Source: Salegentibacter agarivorans (lineage in GTDB: Bacteria; Bacteroidota; Bacteroidia; Flavobacteriales; Flavobacteriaceae). From it: 64,000 nucleotides of DNA. Made by a program: the position numbers and the translations under genes. Below, piece after piece: positions 44,136 through 53,543 of this stretch (positions within the stretch are counted from its first letter, which is position 1; each line of letters starts with the position of its first letter). Where the stretch lies: positions 113,061-177,060 of the forward strand of contig NZ_FOOH01000006.1 of the NCBI RefSeq assembly GCF_900113135.1. The letters are read 5' to 3'. The notes beneath the pieces were generated by a model that searched no databases, had not been told where the DNA came from, and saw only the letters and a program-made list of their open reading frames with translations.

Positions 44136-44200
44136 GTATGCACATAATTTTCTTAAAATTCAACCCTAAACCGGTTTTTTTATTACATAATTTGTTCACA
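44136..44200 (+). promoter_or_regulatory. Two near-consensus DnaA boxes upstream of dnaA
   Basis: GTATGCACA (44136-44144) and TTGTTCACA (44192-44200) each differ by one base from the DnaA box TTATNCACA. They lie 150 and 94 bases before the dnaA ATG in an AT-rich region. They could serve dnaA autoregulation or belong to an origin. Two single-mismatch boxes are not enough to call oriC. Confidence 0.3.
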
Positions 44201-44285
44201 TATTTGTTCTACCAAAGTTGAGAGACTCCTAAATCTTTTAACTGCTAATAAACCACTACTAATCTAAAATAATACAACACAAAGC

Positions 44286-45713
44286 ATGTCAAAAACTGCG
44301 CAATCAGTTTGGAATAGCTGTCTGGCTTTTATCAAAGATAACATCACTCCACAGGCTTATAAAACGTGGTTTGAACCTATACAAGCAGTAAAACTTACAG
44401 ATTGTGCACTAAGCATACAGGTGCCCTCAAAGTTTTTTTACGAATGGTTAGAAGAACACTATGTTAAGCTCTTAAAAGTTTCTCTTACCAAAGAATTAGG
44501 GGAAAAAGCCAAATTGGTCTATGTGATCAAAATGGAAAATACCTACGGCAATAAAATGCCATTTACCGAGAAAATCCCGAGTACGCAGCGCAGTCATATG
44601 GCTTCCCAGGAAGTAGACGTGCCACTAAAAAATAAAAACCCCGAATTAAAAAACCCTTTTATAATTCCCGGGATTAGAAATGTAAAAATCGAGTCTCAAC
44701 TTAACCCGAGTTATAATTTTGAAAATTTTCTGGAAGGAGATTCCAACAGGTTGGCAAGATCGGCGGGGTTAGCTGTAGCCAATAAACCAGGTGGAACTTC
44801 TTTTAATCCGTTACTAATTTTTGGTGGTGTAGGATTGGGAAAAACACATTTGGCGCACGCTATTGGGGTTGAAATAAAAGATAAATATCCAGAAAAGACG
44901 GTTTTATATATTTCTGCTGAAAAATTTACCCAACAGTATATAGAATCTGTAAAGAAAAATAACCGAAACGATTTTATTCATTTTTACCAGATTATTGATG
45001 TTTTGATCGTGGATGATATCCAATTGCTTTCAGGAAAAGCAGGAACTCAAGATGTATTTTTCCACATTTTCAATCATTTACACCAAAACGGAAAACAGGT
45101 AATTCTTACCAGTGATAAAGCGCCGGTAGATATGCAGGATATTGAACAACGCCTGCTTTCTAGATTTAAATGGGGACTTTCAGCAGAATTACAACACCCC
45201 GATTTTGAAACCCGTATTTCTATTATTAAAAGCAAACTTTATCGCGACGGAGTAGAAATGCCGGAAGAAATTGTTGAGTTTTTGGCTAATAATATTAAAA
45301 CCAATATTAGGGAACTGGAAGGTGCTATTATTTCTCTTATTGCCCACTCTTCTTTCAACAAAAAAGATATCACTTTAGAACTCGCTAAAAAGATCGTAGA
45401 CAACTACGTGAAAAATACCAAGCGCGAAGTTTCTATAGATTATATTCAGAAAGTGGTGAGTGATTATTTCCAGATGGATGTGCAAACTTTGCAGTCTAAA
45501 ACCCGAAAAAGGCATATTGTACAGGCGAGACAATTGGCCATGTTCTTTGCTAAAAAGTTTACAAAAGCTTCTTTGGCAAGTATTGGCTCTCAAATTGGAA
45601 AACGCGATCACGCTACGGTTTTACACGCTTGCAAAACGGTAGATAACCTGGCGACGACTGATAAGCAATTCAAAAAGTTTGTTGAAGACCTCAACAAAAA
45701 ACTTACCATATAA
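44286..45713 (+). CDS. dnaA: Chromosomal replication initiator DnaA
   Basis: The 475-residue initiator has the N-terminal domain (VWNSCLAFIKDNITPQAYKT), the AAA+ domain starting at NPSYNFENFLEGDSNRLARS with Walker A GGVGLGKTHLAHAIG and Walker B VLIVDDIQLLSG, and the C-terminal helix-turn-helix with RDHATVLHACKTV that reads DnaA boxes. It unwinds the origin. The length is normal. The following phosphatase gene begins 10 bases after the stop, so they may share a transcript. Confidence 0.97.
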   Translation: MSKTAQSVWNSCLAFIKDNITPQAYKTWFEPIQAVKLTDCALSIQVPSKFFYEWLEEHYVKLLKVSLTKELGEKAKLVYVIKMENTYGNKMPFTEKIPSTQRSHMASQEVDVPLKNKNPELKNPFIIPGIRNVKIESQLNPSYNFENFLEGDSNRLARSAGLAVANKPGGTSFNPLLIFGGVGLGKTHLAHAIGVEIKDKYPEKTVLYISAEKFTQQYIESVKKNNRNDFIHFYQIIDVLIVDDIQLLSGKAGTQDVFFHIFNHLHQNGKQVILTSDKAPVDMQDIEQRLLSRFKWGLSAELQHPDFETRISIIKSKLYRDGVEMPEEIVEFLANNIKTNIRELEGAIISLIAHSSFNKKDITLELAKKIVDNYVKNTKREVSIDYIQKVVSDYFQMDVQTLQSKTRKRHIVQARQLAMFFAKKFTKASLASIGSQIGKRDHATVLHACKTVDNLATTDKQFKKFVEDLNKKLTI

Positions 45714-45723
45714 AAGCATTTTT

Positions 45724-46194
45724 ATGAAGACTAAGGTATTGATGGTGTGCCTCGGCAATATTTGCAGATCACCGCTTGCCGAGGAAATTTTAAAATCTAA
45801 GGTAGACCAATCTAAGGTATTTGTAGATTCGGCCGGGACCGGAGATTACCACATAGACGATGCGCCAGATCCTCGCTCTGTTGCAATAGCGAAAAAGAAT
45901 AACCTTGATATTACATACCAGCGCGGAAGACAATTTCAGGTGGAAGATTTTGATAAATTCGATCGCATTTATGTGATGGATAATTCCAATTTTAAGGATG
46001 TAATGGCCCTGACCAGAAACGATGACGACCGGACGAAAGTTCATTTAATTCTTAATGAAATATTCCCTTCTGAAAATGTAGATGTTCCAGATCCTTATTT
46101 TGGTGGCGACCACGGGTTTGAAAATGTATACCAGATGCTGGATGAAGCTTGCGAAAAAATAGCAGACCAGCTGAAGGAAGAAAACAAAGCATAA
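45724..46194 (+). CDS. Low-molecular-weight protein-tyrosine phosphatase
   Basis: The 156-residue protein starts MKTKVLMVCLGNICRSPLAE with the active-site Cx5R loop (C9 to R15). DPYFGGDHGFENVY near the C-terminus supplies the catalytic Asp in the DP motif. I chose ATG 45724; the open frame extends into dnaA sequence without family resemblance. Such enzymes dephosphorylate tyrosine kinases or arginine-phosphate, often in polysaccharide export, but no kinase is adjacent. Its stop overlaps the next ATG (TAATG at 46192-46196). Confidence 0.93.
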   Translation: MKTKVLMVCLGNICRSPLAEEILKSKVDQSKVFVDSAGTGDYHIDDAPDPRSVAIAKKNNLDITYQRGRQFQVEDFDKFDRIYVMDNSNFKDVMALTRNDDDRTKVHLILNEIFPSENVDVPDPYFGGDHGFENVYQMLDEACEKIADQLKEENKA

Positions 46195-46919
46195 TGACAG
46201 ACTTTAGATATTCAGGAAAACTTTACCTGATTCCCACAACTATGGGAGCGGCAAACCCAACGCAGGTTTTACCAATTCAGGTTAAAGAAATTATGGAAAA
46301 CCTGGATATTTTTATTGCCGAAAATGAAAAAACTGCCAGGAGACATATAAAACAGCTGGTTCCTGAAAAGCAACAATCTACTTTAAAATTTTTTCATCTA
46401 AATAAATTCACTGAAGCTTCAGAAATTCCTTCATTTTTAAACGATTGTAAAGAAGGAAAAAATATAGGCTTATTGAGCGAAGCGGGTTGTCCCGGTGTTG
46501 CAGATCCAGGTGCTGAAATTGTGAAAATTGCGCATAATGAAGGCATCCAGGTAATTCCATTAGTGGGACCCTCTTCAATTCTATTAGCAATGATGGGCAG
46601 CGGAATGAACGGACAACGTTTTACATTTAACGGCTATTTGCCGATAGACAAAAGAGAACGGAAAAAGGAAATTAAAGATTTAGAACGATTTTCTATTGAA
46701 AAGCAGGAAGCGCAAATTTTTATTGAAACCCCTTACCGAAACAATAAATTGCTTGAAGATCTGCTTCAGCTCTTAAATCCCACGACCAGGCTTTGCGTGG
46801 CTTGTGATCTTACCTTACCTACAGAGTACATCGTAACCAAACCGGTTTCAGAATGGAGTAAAACAAAAACAGACCTCCATAAGAGGCCTGCTATTTTTAT
46901 ATTTCAGAAAGAAATTTAA
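46194..46919 (+). CDS. RsmI-like SAM-dependent methyltransferase (tetrapyrrole methylase fold)
   Basis: The 241-residue protein begins MTDFRYSGKLYLIPTTMG and has the two-lobed tetrapyrrole-methylase fold with IGLLSEAGCPGVADPGAEIV (SAM site), VIPLVGPSSILLAMMGSGMNG and FNGYLPIDKRER. This is the pattern of RsmI, which 2'-O-methylates C1402 of 16S rRNA, but LIPTTMG replaces the usual ATPIGN, and it is the short form common in Bacteroidota. Exact activity is therefore uncertain. The ATG overlaps the phosphatase stop by one base. The end overlaps the convergent gene by 4 bases. Confidence 0.85.
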   Translation: MTDFRYSGKLYLIPTTMGAANPTQVLPIQVKEIMENLDIFIAENEKTARRHIKQLVPEKQQSTLKFFHLNKFTEASEIPSFLNDCKEGKNIGLLSEAGCPGVADPGAEIVKIAHNEGIQVIPLVGPSSILLAMMGSGMNGQRFTFNGYLPIDKRERKKEIKDLERFSIEKQEAQIFIETPYRNNKLLEDLLQLLNPTTRLCVACDLTLPTEYIVTKPVSEWSKTKTDLHKRPAIFIFQKEI

Positions 46920-47587
46920 GCTCTAAAAGCTTGAATATCTACTCTCGGGTTTTTTTCCGGTTTTACAAACGAAGTATCATAACCGCCAAATTTCTTCAAA
47001 TAATTTCTAATTGAAGTTCCAAAAGCATCACTAAAAGACTGGGCTCCCCAGCTTCTAAGGTATTTTTTCACACTTCCCGGTCCAGCAAGATGGGCAGCGG
47101 CAAGAATACCAGACTCGGTTACTTTCACCCCATTAATTACTTTACCTTCAAAACGTGCAATATCACGAATTAATATCCATTTGTTTCTGGAAGCATTGGT
47201 ATAAAATGCGGCTTCCTGGAGTTGTGGTGAGTTAAGGAATTCTGCACTATTGTAAATGCCAAGTAATTCCAGGGTTCCAATACCAAACTGGTATTTCCCC
47301 ATATAACCAAACTCATTAATTGTTTGATAATTTCCGCGAGATTCTTTAAAACCTAGCGCTTCTTTAAAACCAACATAGGACTTTCCCAGTTCAGGTAACG
47401 CCCTTTCAAGGCTTTGATCTTTTGCTAACTCGCTTTCCTCTACAAGGGCTACGGTATAGTTTAGATCTAAATTGGAAGTTGAATAACCTTCAATTTCCAA
47501 ATTCGCTGCTTCTCTAGTTGAAAAACTGAAAAACATGCAGCCTGCAAAAACAGGCAAGATTGAAAATTTTGCAATTTTCCTTCTCAT
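46916..47587 (-). CDS. Secreted lysozyme/transglycosylase-like peptidoglycan protein
   Basis: The 223-residue protein has a signal peptide (FSILPVFAGCMFFSFSTREA) and a lysozyme-like core: FKEALGFKESRGNYQTINEF, GYMGKYQFGIGTLELLGIYN and ILAAAHLAGPGSVKKYLRSW. The Glu of KESRGNY would be the catalytic acid of lytic transglycosylases. The family link is by motif only. It may cut peptidoglycan in the periplasm, which fits the nearby mltG. It ends 4 bases inside the convergent RsmI-like gene. Confidence 0.72.
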   Translation of the reverse strand: MRRKIAKFSILPVFAGCMFFSFSTREAANLEIEGYSTSNLDLNYTVALVEESELAKDQSLERALPELGKSYVGFKEALGFKESRGNYQTINEFGYMGKYQFGIGTLELLGIYNSAEFLNSPQLQEAAFYTNASRNKWILIRDIARFEGKVINGVKVTESGILAAAHLAGPGSVKKYLRSWGAQSFSDAFGTSIRNYLKKFGGYDTSFVKPEKNPRVDIQAFRA

Positions 47588-47800
47588 TACATTTTGTTTC
47601 TGAAAGGTTAACGGTTTGGGCTAAAAAAATTAAGCTTACGCCCCTTTCAATTTTGCCGTGCAAATGTACAACAAATTTTAAAAATCTGAAGCACAACCTG
47701 TTAAGTAAATTATAAAGTTATGGAATGACTTAACATCGCTCTAAGAGTACGTATGCTAAGGCGTTAGAACTTTCTTAATAATTTTGAGTAAAAATTATTT

Positions 47801-48844
47801 TTATCTTTTTACACCTTGTTTGTTAATCCAACGCACATATTCCTGCTTATTTCGATTGTGCTGAGCTAAATTTTTGGCGAATTTATGATAGCCAAAATTT
47901 TTAACATCGGCTACAAAATAGAAGTAATCGTGATCTTCATAATTAAGCACGGCGTTTATAGCAGAAATATCTGGCATAAAAATAGGTCCCGGTGGTAACT
48001 CTTTGTATATATAGGTATTATAAGGAGAATCTAATTCCAGATCTTTATAAAGCACTCTTTTAATAATGGTATCCCATTTTTGCGTTTTATTTTTCAATGC
48101 GTAGATCACTGTAGGATCGGCATCTAATTTCCAACCGTTTTTATACCGGTTCATATAAACTCCCGCTACTTTTGGGCGTTCGTCTACTTTGGCAGTTTCT
48201 TTGTGAACTATTGAAGCCAGTGTGGAAACCTCTTTAGGGTTCAAGCCTATTTCTTCGGCTTTTTGCTTCTTTTCATCGGTCCAGAAGCGATCGTATTCCC
48301 GCTTCATTCGCTCTCTAAATTCTTCAGCTGAAGTATTCCAGTAAAATTCATATTGGTTAGGAATATACATTGCTAAGGCATTAGCTTCAGTAAAATCATT
48401 TTCAGCTAAGAATTCTTTATCCTTAAAAGCTTTAATTAAAGCTGCACTATCGGCTTCAATTTGCTGGGCAACCCTTCCGGCAAGATTTTCCAGTCTCTCC
48501 TGGTTATTAAAGGTAATTTTTACCGGTAAATTTCCGCTTCGCAAAGCATTTACCAATTCATTATTATTCATCCCGGGTTTAATAGCGTATCTCCCGGCCC
48601 TGATATTTGATGCATAACCCTTTTTTCGGGCAACAAGGTCAAATGATTCCATATCTTCCACGTAAGGCTGAAGGCTATCTATCACGGTTTGATAGTCTGC
48701 ACCCGTAGGCACATAAACTATCTTTTTCTCTCCCGTAAAACTGGTGTTTCCAGAAAAAATACTGGTATAAATATAATAGCTAAAAACAGAAAGGCCTATA
48801 AGCCCAAGAATGGCAATAGCCAGTAGAATTTTTTTGATGTACAT
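47801..48844 (-). CDS. mltG: Endolytic murein transglycosylase MltG
   Basis: The 347-residue protein has one N-terminal membrane helix (LLAIAILGLIGLSVFSYYIY) and the YceG/MltG domain: a LysM-like part (VYVPTGADYQTVIDSL; GRYAIKPGMNNNELVNAL), the catalytic Glu in LASIVHKETAKVDERP and VYMNRYKNGWKLDADPTVIY. MltG ends glycan strands in growing peptidoglycan. It shares its first base with the GNAT stop, in the dapF-GNAT-mltG operon. Confidence 0.95.
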   Translation of the reverse strand: MYIKKILLAIAILGLIGLSVFSYYIYTSIFSGNTSFTGEKKIVYVPTGADYQTVIDSLQPYVEDMESFDLVARKKGYASNIRAGRYAIKPGMNNNELVNALRSGNLPVKITFNNQERLENLAGRVAQQIEADSAALIKAFKDKEFLAENDFTEANALAMYIPNQYEFYWNTSAEEFRERMKREYDRFWTDEKKQKAEEIGLNPKEVSTLASIVHKETAKVDERPKVAGVYMNRYKNGWKLDADPTVIYALKNKTQKWDTIIKRVLYKDLELDSPYNTYIYKELPPGPIFMPDISAINAVLNYEDHDYFYFVADVKNFGYHKFAKNLAQHNRNKQEYVRWINKQGVKR

Positions 48845-49368
48845 TATTTATTGATCAATTGATAGAGAATTTCATCTTTAAAACCGCCTTCAGAATAAGT
48901 CCAGTCTTTTTTTATACCAACTCTTTGGAAACCCAGGTTTTCAAAAAGTTTTACGCTGGTTTCGTTTCCTTCGGTGATATTTGCATAAACCTGGTGCATG
49001 GCGAGATGGGTAAAACAGTAATTGCAAAGTAATTTTAGAGCTTCAGCACCATATCCTTTTCCGCGTTCAGAGGGATCGGCAATTAAGATTCCCAAAGCTG
49101 CCCTTCGGTCTTTTGGCTCAAAGTCAAAAATATCTATTAGACCAACTTCATTATCCTGAAGATCACAAATCACCAAGCGCAATTGTTTAATATCGTAAAT
49201 GTCGCGATGCGCGTTTTCCAGGTATTGCTTAATAAGAAACCGTGAATAAGGGGTTTGGGTGGCACTTACTTCCCAAAACTCTTCTATATTCTCCACAGTA
49301 TGAACAAAATCGAGATCCTCGGGTTCCAAAGCACGTAAATAAACCTTATTTCCTCTTAAGCCTGGCAT
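48844..49368 (-). CDS. GNAT-family N-acetyltransferase (RimJ/RimL type)
   Basis: The 174-residue protein has LRGNKVYLRALEPEDLDFVH at the start and the acetyl-CoA loop in DPSERGKGYGAEALKLLCNY, followed by YANITEGNETSVKLFENLGF, the RimJ/RimL and SpeG-like pattern. Its target is unknown. The gene overlaps dapF by 13 bases and touches mltG by one, so it is translated with both. Confidence 0.9.
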   Translation of the reverse strand: MPGLRGNKVYLRALEPEDLDFVHTVENIEEFWEVSATQTPYSRFLIKQYLENAHRDIYDIKQLRLVICDLQDNEVGLIDIFDFEPKDRRAALGILIADPSERGKGYGAEALKLLCNYCFTHLAMHQVYANITEGNETSVKLFENLGFQRVGIKKDWTYSEGGFKDEILYQLINK

Positions 49369-50150
49369 ACTATTTCTCCTTTAAAAACCTGCTCTGCCGG
49401 GCCGGTTAACCACACATTTGTATAAGTTTCGTTTTCTTTACTGAAGGAAACCGATAATTCGCCCCCGGGAACAATTAGCTTTACCGTATTCTTATTTGCC
49501 TTTCCAGAAGCGTGCGCCGCCAGCGCAACTGCAGTAACCCCTGTACCGCAAGAAAGCGTTTCGTCTTCCACTCCCCTTTCGTATGTTCTAACTAAAAAGG
49601 TATTATCTTCCTGCATATCTACAAAATTCACATTGGTACCGCCATTGGCTACATATTCATCTGAATATCTAATTACAGCGCCTTCTTTTTTCACATCAAG
49701 ATCGGCGACATTTTTGGTGAAAATTATGTGATGTGGAGAACCAGTATCAAGAAAAGCACTATTTCCCAGTTGTTTTATCTCTGCAACATTCTGCATTTGT
49801 AAACTAACCTGGTGGTCGCTAATCGTCGCTTTATGCGGACCATCTATTGCCGTAAAAGTAGCTGCATTTTCTATTATTCCAAGAAATTTCGCAAAGGCTA
49901 CCAGACAACGTCCCCCATTACCGCACATACTGCTTTCATTACCATCGGCATTAAAATATACCATTTTAAAATCGTCACCATCTATGTCAGGATTTTCCAA
50001 AAGTATAAGTCCGTCACCCCCAATGCCAAATTTACGGTCGCACAGCATTTTTATTATTTTGGTATTGTTTTTGGATAACAGTTGTTTACGGTTGTCAATC
50101 ATCACAAAATCGTTCCCGGTGCCCTGATATTTATAAAATGGAATTTTCAT
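49356..50150 (-). CDS. dapF: Diaminopimelate epimerase
   Basis: The 264-residue enzyme interconverts LL- and meso-diaminopimelate for lysine and peptidoglycan. Both active-site cysteines are present: SSMCGNGGRCLVAFAK and LSCGTGVTAVALAA. The N-terminus FYKYQGTGNDFVMID is the family start. It heads the dapF-GNAT-mltG operon on the minus strand, linking wall precursor supply with wall cutting, and diverges from htrA. A TATCTTTG box sits 20 bases upstream. Confidence 0.96.
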   Translation of the reverse strand: MKIPFYKYQGTGNDFVMIDNRKQLLSKNNTKIIKMLCDRKFGIGGDGLILLENPDIDGDDFKMVYFNADGNESSMCGNGGRCLVAFAKFLGIIENAATFTAIDGPHKATISDHQVSLQMQNVAEIKQLGNSAFLDTGSPHHIIFTKNVADLDVKKEGAVIRYSDEYVANGGTNVNFVDMQEDNTFLVRTYERGVEDETLSCGTGVTAVALAAHASGKANKNTVKLIVPGGELSVSFSKENETYTNVWLTGPAEQVFKGEIVCQA

Positions 50151-50170
50151 TACGTGAATTTTAAGGGCAA

Positions 50171-50178
50171 CAAAGATA
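50171..50178 (-). promoter_or_regulatory. Bacteroidota -7 box (TATCTTTG) for dapF-GNAT-mltG
   Basis: TATCTTTG on the minus strand is an exact TAnnTTTG match, 20 bases before the dapF ATG at 50150. No good -33 TTG is seen. The remaining 107 bases to the htrA start are AT-rich, with no obvious box for htrA. Confidence 0.58.
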
Positions 50179-50285
50179 CTATAAATAACACGATTTTAGG
50201 CCGTGTTAAATGGCCGTTAAAGTTAAAAACTGAAAATACTAATATTATAATTTTAAAGTTGAATTATATAAAAACAAGATTGAAA

Positions 50286-51683
50286 ATGAAAAATTTATCT
50301 AAACTACTTCTCGTTTCTATTTTAGGAGGCACGTTGACTTTAGGGAGCTATAAAATGTTTTTTGAAGAAGAAACGCCCACAGGTTTACCCCCGGTTTTTA
50401 ATACTACAGCCGAATTAATTCCTGCAAATTACTCAGGAAATATCTACGGCACCAATGCCGATTTTACTGAAGCAGCAGAAAATACCGTTAACGGAGTGGT
50501 ACACGTTAAAAACGTAGCTGTTTTTAAAGGTCCGCGTACTATGAGAGATCTAATTCAGGGGAATTATAGTGGCGGAAAAGCACTGCAGGGAGCCGGCTCT
50601 GGAGTTATTATTTCTCCAGATGGTTATATTGTAACCAACAACCACGTAATTAGAGAAGCCAATGAGGTTGAAGTTACCTTGAACAATAACAAAACCTATA
50701 CTGCAGAAATTGTTGGAGCCGATGAAAGTTCAGATATCGCTCTATTAAAAATTGATGCTGAAGGCCTGGATTATATTCCGTTTGGCGATTCTAACAATGT
50801 AAAATTGGGAGAATGGGTGCTTGCAGTTGGAAATCCTTTTAACCTTAAATCTACCGTAACCGCTGGAATTATTAGTGCTACCGCAAGAGATTTAAATACA
50901 CGCGATCTTACTTCGCAATCTTTTATACAAACGGATGCCGCGATTAATCCAGGTAACAGTGGAGGCGCTTTAGTGAATATTAATGGCGAACTGGTTGGAA
51001 TTAATACTGCCATTACTTCCCAAACCGGAAGTTATATAGGTTATGCATTTGCCGTACCCTCTAATAATACCCGTAAAATCGTAGAAGATATTATGGAGTA
51101 TGGTGATGTGCAAAAAGGAATTTTAGGAATTAGAGGTGGAAATATTAACCCACGGGCGGTAGAAGAATTAGGACTTGAAACTACCCAGGGAGTTATGGTG
51201 GCTGAAGTAACCGAGGGAAGCGGTGCAGAAAAAGCCGGACTTAAACAAGGGGATATAATTAGAAAATTAGATAATATAGACATTAATAAATTTTCTGATC
51301 TAACTGGATATATTAATTCAAAGCGTCCTAACGATGAAATTGATGTACTATTTATTAGAGATGGCAAGAAAAGAGAAGCTAAGGTAACCCTTACAAAATT
51401 TGAAACCTACACTATAGAACCTATAAAAATAGAAGTTTCTAATGCCAGTAAGGAAGAATTACAGGAATTGAATGTTGAAAATGGCGTAAGAATTCACCGT
51501 ACCCTTTCCCCTAGATTACCTGCGGAAGAATTGGTAGGAACCATTATTACCGCAATAGATAATAAAGAGGTAGCTAGCGTAAGTGATGTTGAACGAATCT
51601 TTAGAAATAAAAATCTTGCTGAAGATATTGTGATTACCATAGTTGATAGAAATGGCGAAAAACAGCGAATGGTTTGGCGATAG
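50286..51683 (+). CDS. HtrA/DegP-family periplasmic serine protease
   Basis: The 465-residue protease has an N-terminal anchor or signal (KLLLVSILGGTLTLGSYKMF), a trypsin-like domain with the triad H120 (VTNNHVI), D150 (SSDIALLKID) and S225 (NPGNSGGALV), and two PDZ domains (GILGIRGGNINPRAVEELGL; then a shorter C-terminal one with LVGTIITAIDNKEVASVSDV). It degrades or refolds damaged envelope proteins. I chose ATG 50286; the open frame from 50082 runs through dapF antisense and has no signal. A terminator follows at 51705. Confidence 0.94.
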   Translation: MKNLSKLLLVSILGGTLTLGSYKMFFEEETPTGLPPVFNTTAELIPANYSGNIYGTNADFTEAAENTVNGVVHVKNVAVFKGPRTMRDLIQGNYSGGKALQGAGSGVIISPDGYIVTNNHVIREANEVEVTLNNNKTYTAEIVGADESSDIALLKIDAEGLDYIPFGDSNNVKLGEWVLAVGNPFNLKSTVTAGIISATARDLNTRDLTSQSFIQTDAAINPGNSGGALVNINGELVGINTAITSQTGSYIGYAFAVPSNNTRKIVEDIMEYGDVQKGILGIRGGNINPRAVEELGLETTQGVMVAEVTEGSGAEKAGLKQGDIIRKLDNIDINKFSDLTGYINSKRPNDEIDVLFIRDGKKREAKVTLTKFETYTIEPIKIEVSNASKEELQELNVENGVRIHRTLSPRLPAEELVGTIITAIDNKEVASVSDVERIFRNKNLAEDIVITIVDRNGEKQRMVWR

Positions 51684-51704
51684 AAAGCAAAGAATAAATC
51701 TTCT

Positions 51705-51733
51705 AAAACTCCCTTAATTAAAGGGAGTTTTTT
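51705..51733 (+). terminator. Rho-independent terminator after htrA
   Basis: AAAACTCCCTT (51705-51715) pairs with AAGGGAGTTTT (51721-51731), with a 5-base loop and a T run to 51733. It starts 22 bases after the htrA stop. Confidence 0.85.
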
Positions 51734-51769
51734 ATGCAAAATTTTCTTTACGAAAACGTTTGAAATATA

Positions 51770-51777
51770 TACTTTTG
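51770..51777 (+). promoter_or_regulatory. Bacteroidota -7 box (TACTTTTG) for gap
   Basis: TACTTTTG is an exact TAnnTTTG match 120 bases before the gap ATG at 51898. A perfect -33 is absent (TTTA at 51747-51750). The leader between box and ATG contains CCACGAGGTTTGAG and CGAGCTAAGGCTCGGC (51841-51856), the latter a 5-base-stem hairpin CGAGC/GCTCG. Confidence 0.55.
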
Positions 51778-51897
51778 CGCCAATAATTAAGAACCTTGGG
51801 GAAGTCCACGAGGTTTGAGATAGAAACTATTTTATAATTTCGAGCTAAGGCTCGGCAAAATTAAACCCTCAAAGAGGGAAAACAACACAAACCACAC

Positions 51898-53346
51898 ATG
51901 AGCTTCAACAAAGTTTACGAAAAGGAACTTTCTTTTCAGGCAAACCGGCGCAAAGCGACCGTACAATTTATTAATATTATAAGTGATCTTTGGTACGATA
52001 AATCTATTGAGCTGGTCTTATTCAGAAATCAATTACTTAACCGAAATGTAAGCGATATTCTAAATCTACACGAATATGCCGGGGAATTTGTAGAAAAACC
52101 AATCTCAATATTTGATACGGTAGAAATAGCAAAAGCAATCCAGGATATGGATCTGCCACCTGCAAAACTGGACATTGGGAAATTAACCTATGAGTATCAT
52201 TTAGAAGACCAGGGACATCTTAATGCTATGGCTTTTGTTTCAGATAAACTGAAAGATGCAAAAAAATATGATAAAGTTGTTCCTAAGGATGTTGTGCTTT
52301 ACGGTTTTGGGCGTATTGGTCGCTTAGTAGCCAGAGAATTAATGGCCAGAACCGGTAAGGGCAGTCAGTTGCGTTTGCGAGCTATCGTTACTCGAGGTGC
52401 TGTAGATAGGAATGTTTTAGAAAAACGTGCTTCTTTATTAAAAAATGATTCAGTTCACGGTGATTTTTCTGGAACTGTTGGTATAGACGAAGAAAATAGC
52501 ACACTTATTATAAACGGCACTACCGTTAAGATAATTTCCGCAGATAAACCGGAGGATATTGACTATACAAAATTCGGAATAAATAAAGCTTTAATTATAG
52601 ATAACACCGGTGCGTTTAGAGACAAAGAAGCACTAAGCAGACACCTTAAAGCGAAAGGAGCGGCAAAGGTTTTACTTTCTGCTCCCGGGAAAGGCATTCC
52701 CAATATTGTTCATGGTGTAAATCATAAAGAATATAATCCTGATAAAATTTCGATATTTTCTGCAGCTTCATGTACTACGAATGCAATCACCCCTGTGTTA
52801 AAAGCCGTTCAGGAGACACTTGGTGTGGTGCACGGACATTTAGAAACTATTCACGCCTACACTAACGACCAGAACCTGGTAGATAATATGCACAGCAAAT
52901 ACCGAAGAGGTCGTGCTGCTGCCCTTAATATGGTGATTACCGAAACCGGTGCCGGAAAAGCCGTAGCCAAAGCTTTACCTGTGTTTGAAGGTAAACTTAC
53001 TTCTAACGCAATTAGGGTTCCTGTTCCCAATGGGTCACTTGCGATTCTAAATCTGGAAATTGATGGTCAAACCACTGTTGAAGGCGTAAATAATATTTTA
53101 AAGAAATACGCCCTTGAAGGTGAACTTGTAGAACAAATTAAATATTCCCTGGATAATGAATTAGTATCATCAGACATTGTTGGCTCTAACGCCCCGGCTA
53201 TTTATGATAGTAAGGCGACAATAGTCTCTGAAGATGGTAAAAAGGTAATTCTTTATATCTGGTATGATAACGAATATGGGTACAGCCACCAATTAATAAG
53301 GCTGGCAAAGTATATCGCGAAAGTGAGAAGGTTTACTTATTATTAA
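51898..53346 (+). CDS. gap: Glyceraldehyde-3-phosphate dehydrogenase, long form
   Basis: The 482-residue enzyme has a roughly 125-residue N-terminal extension before the NAD-binding start VVLYGFGRIGRLVARELMA. The catalytic loop is SAASCTTNAITPVL with C292, and TIHAYTNDQNLVDNMHSKYR carries the substrate-binding histidine region. It oxidises glyceraldehyde 3-phosphate in glycolysis or works in reverse in gluconeogenesis. The long form is known from Bacteroidota and some gammaproteobacteria. Alone, with its own promoter box and terminator. Confidence 0.94.
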   Translation: MSFNKVYEKELSFQANRRKATVQFINIISDLWYDKSIELVLFRNQLLNRNVSDILNLHEYAGEFVEKPISIFDTVEIAKAIQDMDLPPAKLDIGKLTYEYHLEDQGHLNAMAFVSDKLKDAKKYDKVVPKDVVLYGFGRIGRLVARELMARTGKGSQLRLRAIVTRGAVDRNVLEKRASLLKNDSVHGDFSGTVGIDEENSTLIINGTTVKIISADKPEDIDYTKFGINKALIIDNTGAFRDKEALSRHLKAKGAAKVLLSAPGKGIPNIVHGVNHKEYNPDKISIFSAASCTTNAITPVLKAVQETLGVVHGHLETIHAYTNDQNLVDNMHSKYRRGRAAALNMVITETGAGKAVAKALPVFEGKLTSNAIRVPVPNGSLAILNLEIDGQTTVEGVNNILKKYALEGELVEQIKYSLDNELVSSDIVGSNAPAIYDSKATIVSEDGKKVILYIWYDNEYGYSHQLIRLAKYIAKVRRFTYY

Positions 53347-53372
53347 TATTTTATAATAAGCTAAAATACCTG

Positions 53373-53401
53373 AAAACCCACCTAAATTTGGTGGGTTTTT
53401 T
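53373..53401 (+). terminator. Rho-independent terminator after gap
   Basis: AAAACCCACC (53373-53382) pairs with GGTGGGTTTT (53390-53399) around a 7-base loop and continues into T residues at 53402. It is 26 bases after the stop codon. Confidence 0.85.
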
Positions 53402-53414
53402 ATTGGGAATACTT

Positions 53415-53422
53415 TACATTTG
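53415..53422 (+). promoter_or_regulatory. Bacteroidota -7 box (TACATTTG) for the coiled-coil protein gene
   Basis: TACATTTG matches TAnnTTTG exactly, about 122 bases before the ATG at 53544. The upstream -33 zone overlaps the gap terminator, so a clear TTG is absent. Confidence 0.5.
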
Positions 53423-53543
53423 CGCGCTCAAATAATTAATTTAAAGGAATTTATAAAAATTAGATTCAAATTAACCAATTCTTTTACAATAAGTAAAAAA
53501 AGAAGGCGTTCAAGCATATAAATTCCAACCAGAAAAATCCTAA

